6,548 bases of DNA. It comes from an uncultured Lachnospiraceae bacterium. GTDB taxonomy: Bacteria; Bacillota; Clostridia; Lachnospirales; Lachnospiraceae. Below, one piece after another: positions 1 through 6,068 of this stretch. The stretch is taken from positions 1 to 6,548 of the forward strand of contig CACZSE010000025.1 in assembly GCA_902783735.1 (NCBI GenBank). Reading direction: 5' to 3'. The notes under the pieces are model-generated. The model worked only from the letters and a program-made list of their open reading frames with translations. It was not told the origin of the DNA and did no database searches. The position numbers were made by a program, and so were the translations under genes. Positions within the stretch are counted from its first letter, which is position 1. Each line of letters starts with the position of its first letter.

Positions 1-485
1 GCATAATCCGGGCAACCGTCACCAACATATAAGAAGATCCTGTTATTACTGATATTTTCATATATATCCTGAACACGTCCGACAAATTCCGGGCCGAATA
101 CCAGCACATTGATCTCGGCCAGATTTACACAGTATTCGATCTCATCGGCAGCATATCTGAAATTTAACGGCACTGCTATGGCTCCGGTCTTGAGAACACC
201 GAAATAAATAGGAAGCCATTCAAGGCAGTTCATCAAAAGTATACCGACCTTATCTCCTTTTTTTATACCTCTTCCGAGAAGCAGATTTGCAAATCTGTTT
301 GCCTTTTCATTGAACACATTCCATGTGATCTCTCTTCTGTAGAAATTGGACGGATTAGATTCAATGAGTTCGTACTCCTTCCAGCTGACAGGTCTTTTCT
401 CCTGTATTTCGGGATTGATCTCAACAAGACAAATGTCATTTCCGAATTTTCTGCAATTCTCTTCCAATATTTCTGTTATTGGCAT
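1..485 (-). CDS. AMP-forming acyl-CoA synthetase (class I adenylate-forming enzyme), N-terminal part, cut by window edge
   Basis: The 161 visible residues are the N-terminal part of an ANL-superfamily (AMP-binding, PF00501) ligase; such enzymes activate a carboxylic acid with ATP and transfer the acyl group to CoA in the cytoplasm. Seen: an N-terminal helix (MPITEILEENCRKFGND), the block ITWNVFNEKANRFANLLLGRG (residues 53-73), GDKVGILLMNCLEWLPIYFGVLKTGAIAVPLN (77-108) and NFRYAADEIEYCV (108-120), which match the conserved order in this family. The signature P-loop (T/S-S-G-T-T/S-G-x-P-K), the adenylation motifs and the C-terminal domain would lie beyond the left edge, so the acyl substrate cannot be judged. 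The ATG is fixed by a strong AAGGAGG six bases upstream. The frame has no stop to the edge. The gene has its own promoter and so need not depend on the upstream methyltransferase gene. A long- or medium-chain fatty acyl-CoA ligase is the likeliest reading; an aryl-acid ligase is possible. Confidence 0.9.
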   Translation of the reverse strand, partial: MPITEILEENCRKFGNDICLVEINPEIQEKRPVSWKEYELIESNPSNFYRREITWNVFNEKANRFANLLLGRGIKKGDKVGILLMNCLEWLPIYFGVLKTGAIAVPLNFRYAADEIEYCVNLAEINVLVFGPEFVGRVQDIYENISNNRIFLYVGDGCPDY

Positions 486-491
486 GTTGAT

Positions 492-498
492 CCTCCTT
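492..498 (-). promoter_or_regulatory. Ribosome binding site of the acyl-CoA synthetase gene
   Basis: On the minus strand this reads AAGGAGG, a near-perfect match to the anti-Shine-Dalgarno sequence, with six bases to the ATG at 485. It fixes the start codon of the ligase and implies efficient initiation. Confidence 0.9.
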
Positions 499-512
499 GT
501 TAGTTAATTTGA

Positions 513-542
513 AGCGGTAAATGTTTTACACTTTAAACCGCT
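513..542. promoter_or_regulatory. Operator-like inverted repeat at the start of the acyl-CoA synthetase transcript
   Basis: Perfect 6-bp arms AGCGGT (513-518) and ACCGCT (537-542) are separated by 18 bases, with a smaller inverted pair TGT/ACA (522-524, 528-530) near the centre. The repeat begins about 8 bases downstream of the -10 box, so it would cover the transcription start and early leader, a usual place for a repressor to block RNA polymerase. TetR/FadR-type regulators often control acyl-CoA ligase genes, but no regulator gene is in the window and the binding protein is unknown. It is unlikely to be a terminator: the loop is long and no U-run follows. A leader RNA hairpin is a possible alternative. 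Confidence 0.5.
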
Positions 543-549
543 AAATCAT

Positions 550-578
550 ATTCTAGATTTTTAACTGCGATCAGTCAA
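550..578 (-). promoter_or_regulatory. SigA-type promoter of the acyl-CoA synthetase gene
   Basis: On the minus strand a -35 box TTGACT (578-573) is followed after exactly 17 bases by a -10 box TAGAAT (555-550). Each hexamer matches the housekeeping consensus at five of six positions. The predicted start is near 543, giving a leader of about 57 bases before the ATG at 485. The -35 box overlaps the last two codons and stop of the methyltransferase gene, so the ligase can be transcribed independently although only 85 bp separate the genes and no terminator is visible between them. Confidence 0.75.
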
Positions 579-1392
579 TATCTTTATCTGATGTTTTATT
601 GCTAAGAACATCTACCAGATGAGCCGAAACTCCCAGCATATCCCGTCTTTTCGATATGCTCTCCACATATCTTACGAACAATTCAAAGCTTTCGTCATCC
701 ATATCTCTCAAAAACTGTCTCATATAATTTGTCGGTCCGTCGGGAGTAAATATCTCTTTTCTGTTCAGACCGCTTTGTAACATAAGACGATCTATTTCCT
801 CTAAAGTGACATAGTCATAGAGATTATCCTCATCGGGAACCACATTGAAACTATCGTTTATCTTATTGCTCGCAACAGCATCCCTGATCGTACCTTCCAT
901 GAATCCGTGCTTTATTACCGCATAGTCGTTCATGCAATATGCTATCATGACTATCCCGTCAGGTTTTAAGACTTTTTTTACTTCTTCAATGACCCGCATC
1001 CTGTCATCATGCGTAAAAAGATGGTACATCGGGCCAAATACAAGGACCAGGTCAAAATACTCTTTTTCAAACTTCTTTGAAAGCTTTAACGCATTGCCCT
1101 GAAGAGCATGGACCTCATCTGATGCCGCTCTTAATCGTTGAACATTGTGCTTTACCAACTCAAGCGCATGGACCTCATAGCCTTCTGCAGCTAAAGGAAT
1201 GCTGTATGCACCCGTACCTGCTCCGACATCGAGTATACGTGCCTGTTTTCCGATACATTCAAGATATTTACGGACATATTTCATGGTTATCCGGTATTCT
1301 ACCTGTCCGTGTCTTGACTTAAGCCGTTTATCTTCATTGAACTTATTATAGTATTCCGTAAGTTTTTTCGTGAGCTGCTCATTTTGAGTCAT
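571..1392 (-). CDS. Class I SAM-dependent methyltransferase
   Basis: A 273-residue soluble protein with the Rossmann-type methyltransferase fold. Motif I is ILDVGAGTGAYSIPLA (residues 53-68), which binds S-adenosylmethionine. The acidic residue at the end of strand 2 is E78 in HALELV. QGNALKL follows at 98-104, motif IV is FDLVLVFGPMYHL (113-125), and LKPDGIVMIAY (142-152) is the strand 5 block. The helical N-terminus (1-45) probably caps the active site, and TLEEIDRLMLQSGL (196-209) is typical of small-molecule methyltransferases of Firmicutes. No signal peptide or membrane segment is seen, so it is cytoplasmic. The substrate cannot be deduced; a small molecule is more likely than DNA because no DNA methyltransferase catalytic motif (DPPY/NPPY) is present. 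It starts 17 bases after the lipoprotein stop with a modest purine-rich ribosome site (AAAGAGAG), which suggests co-transcription with that gene. Its last codons contain the -35 box of the next gene. Confidence 0.9.
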   Translation of the reverse strand: MTQNEQLTKKLTEYYNKFNEDKRLKSRHGQVEYRITMKYVRKYLECIGKQARILDVGAGTGAYSIPLAAEGYEVHALELVKHNVQRLRAASDEVHALQGNALKLSKKFEKEYFDLVLVFGPMYHLFTHDDRMRVIEEVKKVLKPDGIVMIAYCMNDYAVIKHGFMEGTIRDAVASNKINDSFNVVPDEDNLYDYVTLEEIDRLMLQSGLNRKEIFTPDGPTNYMRQFLRDMDDESFELFVRYVESISKRRDMLGVSAHLVDVLSNKTSDKDID

Positions 1393-1409
1393 CCTGATAT
1401 GCTCTCTTT

Positions 1410-3308
1410 CTAATTCACATTTATTCCCAGTTCTTCATAGCTCACACGTACAGTAATGAAGCCTGATGCGTAAGGTCCCAGCACATAGGGCGAAAACTCA
1501 ACAAATATCGCATCTTTGTCGTAGCTCACCGTCATGTCCTTACTTACGCTCTCCTTGACCTGTTTATACAGTTCTTTACCGTATTCGGGGTTCATGTCAT
1601 AGGTCTCATAATAACCCTGATCGTTATTCTTCCAATCTTCGACCGTCTTCATTGCCACAAGATTCTTGAATACATTTTCATCCATGGTGCAAAGATCCGA
1701 AAGCTTTACTTCTTTACCCGTATCAAGATCAAACATATAATGCTCCATATAAGGCATTCCGTGAGCTCCGCCCCAATAATCATATCCGTCAAAATTGATG
1801 GTCAGATAATGAGAACCTATCTCAAAAATGTTGGATAATGTTCTCTCATTTGACTCACTGTAATAATACCCTTCTTCCAGATACTCTTCCGGTATGTCCT
1901 CTTTTATCTTATCACGGCACACCTTAAGCAGTTCTTCGTCTCTTTTCGAAAGTACAGCATTTATCTTATCTGCATTTTTTACGGTATCCTTTATCGTTAC
2001 CGTTTCGATATAGTACTTATAATAACTTACATCCTTATCAGGATAATCTTTTCCGTCTTTTTCGCCTTTAACGTCCGCATACTTTCTCCAGGCATATTCA
2101 TATACCGCAGCACCGGTAACCTCAGTACTCTCCGTGTTCAGATCAAGCCTTATCCATGCCAGCTTGTCATCGCTTACATCCAGATAATAAAGATCTGAGG
2201 GGGCAGCCTTAAATCCCGTAACGAACATTGTATAATAGTACCCGGCTGTTCCTGCTTTTGCTTCTCCCTTTTGCAAAGTTTTAAATTCATGCTTTTTTGC
2301 ATCATATTCAGAAAGAGTGATCTCAGAATGGAAATAGATATCCGATGAAGTGTAGCAATAGAACTTTCCGTCGGATGCACCAACCAGGTTGATCGCATTA
2401 TCATAGTCTCCGTTATAAACTTCCTCATATTCGGTATTCTTCAGATCATATATCGTGATCGTACAATTATCATTTTCATAATCCCAAAGCCTTACCCAGA
2501 TATAATCTCCCGAAACCTCCTCCACTGATGCTTTTTCGGGAAGTTTCAATACATTTTTTATCTTTTCTCCGGTTTTTGCATCTAACTGACAGATATCCCT
2601 GAAGTCTTCTCCGTATCCCGCAAAGATCTCTCCGTCAAAGCTTTTAAGAGTCAGCAACAGACTGTTTTTATATGTAAGGAACGAATAACCTGCATCCTGA
2701 ATGTCTCTTTCAAGATTCTGAAGAGCAAAATCATGCGTACAAAGCTTTGTTGCGGGATCATAAACATATACTTCCGCTTTACTCTCACCCTCAGCTCTCT
2801 TATAATCCGTACAATCTATATACACCTTCCCCTGATATTCAACCAGATTGACATATGTCTTTTGAGTTTCATATAAAGGTGTGGCCACAAGATTGCCTTC
2901 GGCATCATATACATCCAGCTGATACCCGCCGATGTCATAAGCCTCTTTTATAACATATACAAAACCATTTATATACTCGGCAGATGATATATATCCTTCA
3001 GTGCTTTGCATTTCAACTATTTTTTTTGCAGTATCGTCGCTGTCGATCAAAAAAACGGAACTGAAATCAAACACCGCTACAGGATCACGTGAAACACTCT
3101 GAGACGTATCCGGCTTTTCCTCTGCCTTAACCTGATCGGTCTGAGATACCTCATTATTGGGGACATCTTCTGTTTTAAGCGAAGTATCCCTGCTTTCCGT
3201 ATCCGCAGTCGAAACGGTGTTATCTACATTGTTATCTTCACCTGTACAGGCAGTCATTAATAATGACAGACAAATACATGTCAGTAATGCATACAATCTT
3301 CTTTTCAT
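1410..3308 (-). CDS. Secreted lipoprotein with a propeller-like repeat region and a C-terminal DUF4163/DUF3298 (PdaC/RsiV-like) module
   Basis: A 632-residue protein starting MKRRLYALLTCICLSLLMTAC: a charged N-terminus, a hydrophobic stretch and a lipobox MTAC with Cys21 as the likely lipidated residue, so it should be anchored on the outer face of the membrane. Residues 22-75 are a Ser/Thr/Asp/Glu-rich linker. Residues about 110-400 contain roughly six repeats of the type short turn - FVYV/KVYI strand - x(10-25) - xLDVYDAEGN strand (near 114, 158, 214, 265, 312, 370), which suggests a beta-propeller. The C-terminal 430-627 resembles DUF4163 followed by DUF3298: GGAHG at 513-517, FDLDTGKEVKLSDL at 526-539, and FSPYVLGPYASGFITVRVSYEEL at the end. 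That module is known from the lysozyme-sensing anti-sigma factor RsiV and the deacetylase PdaC, but here no sigma-binding or deacetylase domain is attached. An in-frame ATG seven codons upstream (3329) is rejected because AGGGAGG lies just before 3308. Function unknown; envelope sensing or ligand binding is an inference. Confidence 0.85.
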   Translation of the reverse strand: MKRRLYALLTCICLSLLMTACTGEDNNVDNTVSTADTESRDTSLKTEDVPNNEVSQTDQVKAEEKPDTSQSVSRDPVAVFDFSSVFLIDSDDTAKKIVEMQSTEGYISSAEYINGFVYVIKEAYDIGGYQLDVYDAEGNLVATPLYETQKTYVNLVEYQGKVYIDCTDYKRAEGESKAEVYVYDPATKLCTHDFALQNLERDIQDAGYSFLTYKNSLLLTLKSFDGEIFAGYGEDFRDICQLDAKTGEKIKNVLKLPEKASVEEVSGDYIWVRLWDYENDNCTITIYDLKNTEYEEVYNGDYDNAINLVGASDGKFYCYTSSDIYFHSEITLSEYDAKKHEFKTLQKGEAKAGTAGYYYTMFVTGFKAAPSDLYYLDVSDDKLAWIRLDLNTESTEVTGAAVYEYAWRKYADVKGEKDGKDYPDKDVSYYKYYIETVTIKDTVKNADKINAVLSKRDEELLKVCRDKIKEDIPEEYLEEGYYYSESNERTLSNIFEIGSHYLTINFDGYDYWGGAHGMPYMEHYMFDLDTGKEVKLSDLCTMDENVFKNLVAMKTVEDWKNNDQGYYETYDMNPEYGKELYKQVKESVSKDMTVSYDKDAIFVEFSPYVLGPYASGFITVRVSYEELGINVN

Positions 3309-3312
3309 AGTT

Positions 3313-3319
3313 CCTCCCT
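3313..3319 (-). promoter_or_regulatory. Ribosome binding site that fixes the lipoprotein start
   Basis: On the minus strand it reads AGGGAGG, four bases before the ATG at 3308. An in-frame ATG at 3329 would place this site inside the coding region, add seven residues ahead of the charged start of the signal peptide, and has no ribosome site of its own. The start at 3308 is therefore preferred. Confidence 0.85.
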
Positions 3320-3373
3320 GATAAGCCAAAACATGCTATGTACCAAACAGCCGGCTCATTGTAAAACAACTTT

Positions 3374-3403
3374 ATTGTACCATAAAAAAATAATATGTGA
3401 TAA
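3374..3403 (-). promoter_or_regulatory. Candidate extended -10 promoter of the lipoprotein-methyltransferase unit
   Basis: On the minus strand TGGTACAAT (3382-3374) is an extended -10 element: TG, one base, then TACAAT, which matches TATAAT at five of six positions. A weak -35 TTATCA (3403-3398, four of six) lies 18 bases upstream. Predicted transcription start near 3367, giving a leader of about 58 bases. A second TACAAT at 3363-3358 has no good -35 box and is a weaker alternative. Confidence 0.5.
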
Positions 3404-3404
3404 A
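3375..3404 (+). promoter_or_regulatory. Weak candidate promoter of the CapA-like gene
   Basis: On the plus strand TTGTAC (3375-3380) is followed after 18 bases by GATAAA (3399-3404), which carries an extended TG motif at 3396-3397. These would start the transcript near 3411, only a few bases before the ATG at 3414. An alternative -10 is AATAAT (3389-3394, five of six), without a recognisable -35 box. Both readings give a very short leader. The elements coincide with those proposed for the opposite strand, so only experiment can assign them. Confidence 0.25.
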
Positions 3405-3413
3405 CTATCTGTT

Positions 3414-4766
3414 ATGAGTAAAAGGATCATTCGTGTATTTATCATCAGTTTAATCGCCACTTTACTATGCGGGACCATTATCACCTATCCTTTATGGAGA
3501 ACGGCATTAAGATCATCATCCGATAATGTGGCTGTCGAAGATTCAGCTTTACAGGCCGATCTTTCCGAAGACCCGGCCACCAAAGAAGTCGAAGGATCTT
3601 CTGTTGTACAGGTTGAGATTGAAGCGATACCATCTCCCACGCCTCCGCCTTTTGAAGAATACGACATCAATCTTCTCGCCGTAGGAGACAATCTGATGCA
3701 CATGGGACTGGTAAACAGCGGCAGACAGGGCGACGGCACTTACAATTTTGACTTTCTGTATGAAGATATCGCACCGTTTCTTGAGATATCCGATATAAGC
3801 ATCATAAATCAGGAAACGATCATGGCAGGAGACGATAAGGGATTCAGCGGATTCCCGTATTTCAATTCTCCCACAGCCGTGGCCGATGCGATAGAAAAAG
3901 CAGGCTTCAATGTTGTACTGCAATCCTCAAATCATACCATAGATCAGGGACTGGACGGTCTATTAAATGCCTATAAAGTATGGCAGGAACATCCCGGTGT
4001 TACCGTAGTAGGTATACATGACGATCCAAATGACCTCAGAAATATACCAATTATGGATGTTGGCGGACGTAAATTCGCCATACTGAACTATACATACGGT
4101 CCAAATCTCGGAGCCGTACCTTCAAACATCAAAGGCTACATGAACATACTGTGTGCAACCAAAGAAGGCAGCAAAACGGGAGAACTCGATCTTACAAGAC
4201 TCGATCCTTCAGTTATAGAAGATATAAAAAAAGCCGACGATATGGCAGATATCGTTATAGTCTGCCCTCACTGGGGTACCGAATACGCCATTGAACCGTC
4301 AAAGTATCAACAAGAGTTTGCCAGACAGATGGCGCAGGCCGGTGCTGACGTGATCATAGGTGCTCATCCGCATGTACCGGAACCTGTAACGATGATAGAG
4401 ACAGAATCCGGTCATAAATGTTTATGCTACTACTCTTTGGGCAACTACATATCGACCGGTCAGAACGGTCAGTCAATGTTGGAAGGCATGGCATGGGTTG
4501 TTTTCCATGTAACCGAAAATGAAGTATATGTAGATGAAGATAAATCCGGAGTATTACCGCTTGTCATGGAATATCTGTCCGGGCCTCTACGATTTGAAGG
4601 AGTTTATCCCCTTGAAGATTTTACCGATGAGCTGGCCTCAAAGCATGGAATAAGAAGCTGGGGAGGTGTAAACCTTTCGGTAGATAAGCTAAAAGAATGG
4701 AGTTCTGAGATCTTCGGTGAATGGAGCATTTCAAAAGATTATATTCTTACACAGGGACAAAAATAA
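3414..4766 (+). CDS. CapA family protein (PGA_cap, metallophosphatase-like), membrane anchored
   Basis: A 450-residue protein with one N-terminal hydrophobic segment (about residues 5-26, RVFIISLIATLLCGTIITYPLW) after MSKRIIR, so it is either a signal anchor or an exported protein. A low-complexity linker ending in PSPTPPP (73-79) leads into the CapA domain (PF09587) at about 84-345. Conserved motifs: NLLAVGDNLMH (86-96), ISIINQET (128-135), QSSNHTIDQG (170-179), CPHWGTEY (284-291), GAHPHV (316-321) and YYSLGNY (339-345). Asp92, Asn173-His174, His286, His318 and His320 are the probable metal and catalytic ligands of a calcineurin-like phosphoesterase fold. CapA was named from poly-gamma-glutamate capsule export, but no capB/capC/capD neighbours are present, so a role in poly-gamma-glutamate is unproven; many clostridial members are of unknown function. 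The frame stays open upstream to 3333, but the ATG at 3414 gives the normal signal sequence. No clear Shine-Dalgarno sequence precedes either start. Confidence 0.88.
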   Translation: MSKRIIRVFIISLIATLLCGTIITYPLWRTALRSSSDNVAVEDSALQADLSEDPATKEVEGSSVVQVEIEAIPSPTPPPFEEYDINLLAVGDNLMHMGLVNSGRQGDGTYNFDFLYEDIAPFLEISDISIINQETIMAGDDKGFSGFPYFNSPTAVADAIEKAGFNVVLQSSNHTIDQGLDGLLNAYKVWQEHPGVTVVGIHDDPNDLRNIPIMDVGGRKFAILNYTYGPNLGAVPSNIKGYMNILCATKEGSKTGELDLTRLDPSVIEDIKKADDMADIVIVCPHWGTEYAIEPSKYQQEFARQMAQAGADVIIGAHPHVPEPVTMIETESGHKCLCYYSLGNYISTGQNGQSMLEGMAWVVFHVTENEVYVDEDKSGVLPLVMEYLSGPLRFEGVYPLEDFTDELASKHGIRSWGGVNLSVDKLKEWSSEIFGEWSISKDYILTQGQK

Positions 4767-4793
4767 AGCTGCCTTTTGGCAGCTTTTGTTTTT
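4765..4793. terminator. Bidirectional Rho-independent terminator between convergent genes
   Basis: A perfect 9-bp stem, AAAGCTGCC (4765-4773) and GGCAGCTTT (4778-4786), encloses a TTTT loop and is followed on the plus strand by TGTTTTT. On the minus strand the same stem is followed by ATTTTTG (from the A-rich end of the CapA-like gene). It can therefore end both the CapA-like transcript and the NlpC/P60 transcript coming from the other side. The stem begins inside the CapA-like stop codon. Confidence 0.93.
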
Positions 4794-4826
4794 CATATAA
4801 AATGATTTAATAAAAGTCTGAGATCG

Positions 4827-6068
4827 TTAGTCCAAAACGTTTTTAACGCCTAAGATATTGTCATATCCCACATTGTATACCACAATACCCTTCCTTGGAT
4901 TTGCGGCATGAACTATCTGACCGTCACCGATGTAAATACCTACATGGGTGCATTTGCTCTTACCGTAACAGATAATATCACCCGGCTTTGCTTCGTCAAG
5001 TCCGATACTTCTTCCGTTAGATGACAATTGTCCGGAAGGAGTTCTGCTGAGTCCGACTCCGAACTGTGCAAAAACAAGGCTGGTAAATCCCGAACAGTCA
5101 GTACCTTCCGTAAGGCTGTTGCCTCCATGTACATAAGGACATCCCACGTACTGAAGTGCAAAATTTACTATGTCGCCTCTTAAATCCGAAGACTGTGCAG
5201 TGTAAACAGGATTCTCTACCGGTTGTGATATCTCAACATTCTCAGGGGTAACCGATTCGTCTTCCTTTGCTCTTGCAAGAAGTTTCTTCTCTTCTTCCTC
5301 CTGTGCCTTTATCTCTTCGATCGTCTTCGCATATATAAACTCCTCAACAACCGATACATAATCACCGGATACAAAGCCCGACTTATCTTCGCCGTAATAG
5401 ACCGGTATCCACTCATCGTCATATTCTTTGTCTCTGAGTTTTAATCTTTCGCCGTTAAGAGCATATCCGATACGTTTGGACTCAATATCGGCATCCTCTC
5501 TTATATTCAGCCTGTCTGCTTTAACCACCGCATACCTGTCAATATAATCATCTATGACCTCTGCAGCATCCTGACCATATATGAAATATTCGGCCTTTAT
5601 ATATCCTGTAAGATTTCCCGATGTGACCAAAAGCCAGTTTCCGTCCTCGCCGTCTACCTCATCAGAGATAGTTGCAACAGCTCCGTCATACATTCTTCCG
5701 ACAATCTCGGAATCGGTATTTGCCTCCGTCCTTACATTGACATATTTATCAACATTTGCGATCGCAAAATTGCTGTACTCTTCCGCTTCTTCATCCGAAG
5801 TACCATCACTGACAGCATTCCCCGACACAGTCATTTTCTTCTGTTCTCTGATCTTAGCCAGTTTATCAACCTCGTCCAGAAAATCCTTTAACTCATCATC
5901 GGAATACATGCTCTCAAATCCTGCACGAACATTGTCTTTCCAATCAGGCTCCGCCAAAGACGCATATGAAGAGATACTAAACGGCATAAGATTATTCAAT
6001 TGTCCACACATGAAGATCGAAGCACCAAGAGCAACGATCAACGTTCTTACATACGATCTTTTTATCAT
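4827..6068 (-). CDS. Secreted cell-wall hydrolase with two SH3 domains and a C-terminal NlpC/P60 (C40) peptidase
   Basis: A 413-residue exported protein. The N-terminus MIKRSYVRTLIVALGASIFMCG with a likely cleavage near SYASLA (34-39) is a signal peptide. Residues 43-78 are charged helix, followed by TVSGNAVSDGTSDEE (80-94), a short linker. Two bacterial SH3 domains follow: about 103-166 (KYVNVRTEANTDSEIVGRMY) and 178-243 (RLNIREDADIESKRIGYALNGE). A Glu/Lys-rich coiled-coil-like helix (245-269) and a Pro/Glu linker lead to the NlpC/P60 domain (296-413). The catalytic Cys325 sits in TDCSGFT, His375 in THVGIYIG, and His387 in IVHAA is the third polar residue; the core is complete. Such enzymes cleave the D-gamma-Glu to diamino-acid bond of peptidoglycan stem peptides outside the cell, and SH3 domains usually bind the wall. 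The ATG overlaps the upstream stop codon (ATGA), and only a weak ribosome site is seen, so translation is probably coupled to the lectin-like gene. Transcription ends at the shared hairpin. Confidence 0.93.
   Translation of the reverse strand: MIKRSYVRTLIVALGASIFMCGQLNNLMPFSISSYASLAEPDWKDNVRAGFESMYSDDELKDFLDEVDKLAKIREQKKMTVSGNAVSDGTSDEEAEEYSNFAIANVDKYVNVRTEANTDSEIVGRMYDGAVATISDEVDGEDGNWLLVTSGNLTGYIKAEYFIYGQDAAEVIDDYIDRYAVVKADRLNIREDADIESKRIGYALNGERLKLRDKEYDDEWIPVYYGEDKSGFVSGDYVSVVEEFIYAKTIEEIKAQEEEEKKLLARAKEDESVTPENVEISQPVENPVYTAQSSDLRGDIVNFALQYVGCPYVHGGNSLTEGTDCSGFTSLVFAQFGVGLSRTPSGQLSSNGRSIGLDEAKPGDIICYGKSKCTHVGIYIGDGQIVHAANPRKGIVVYNVGYDNILGVKNVLD

Noticed and set aside
513..542. Inverted repeat read as a terminator of the methyltransferase gene
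   Set aside because: Only six paired bases, an 18-base loop and no U-run on the minus strand.
1077..1322. Plus-strand open frame opposite the methyltransferase
   Set aside because: It lies across SAM-binding motif I of the real gene; His/Cys/Pro-rich composition is typical of an antisense shadow.
3309..3329. Upstream ATG of the lipoprotein (seven extra residues, MAYQGGT)
   Set aside because: The AGGGAGG site lies inside this extension, and the added residues would spoil the normal signal peptide start MKRR.
3349..3356. Perfect 8-bp palindrome AGCCGGCT in the lipoprotein leader
   Set aside because: Palindromes of this length are expected many times by chance in 6.5 kb; the flanks do not extend the symmetry.
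3333..3413. Upstream ATG of the CapA-like gene (27 extra residues)
   Set aside because: The extension has Cys/His/Lys-rich, unconserved-looking sequence, overlaps the promoter region and places the hydrophobic anchor too far in; no ribosome site is seen.
3549..3923. Minus-strand open frame within the CapA-like gene
   Set aside because: Shadow of a gene with full CapA motifs; the translation shows no domain.
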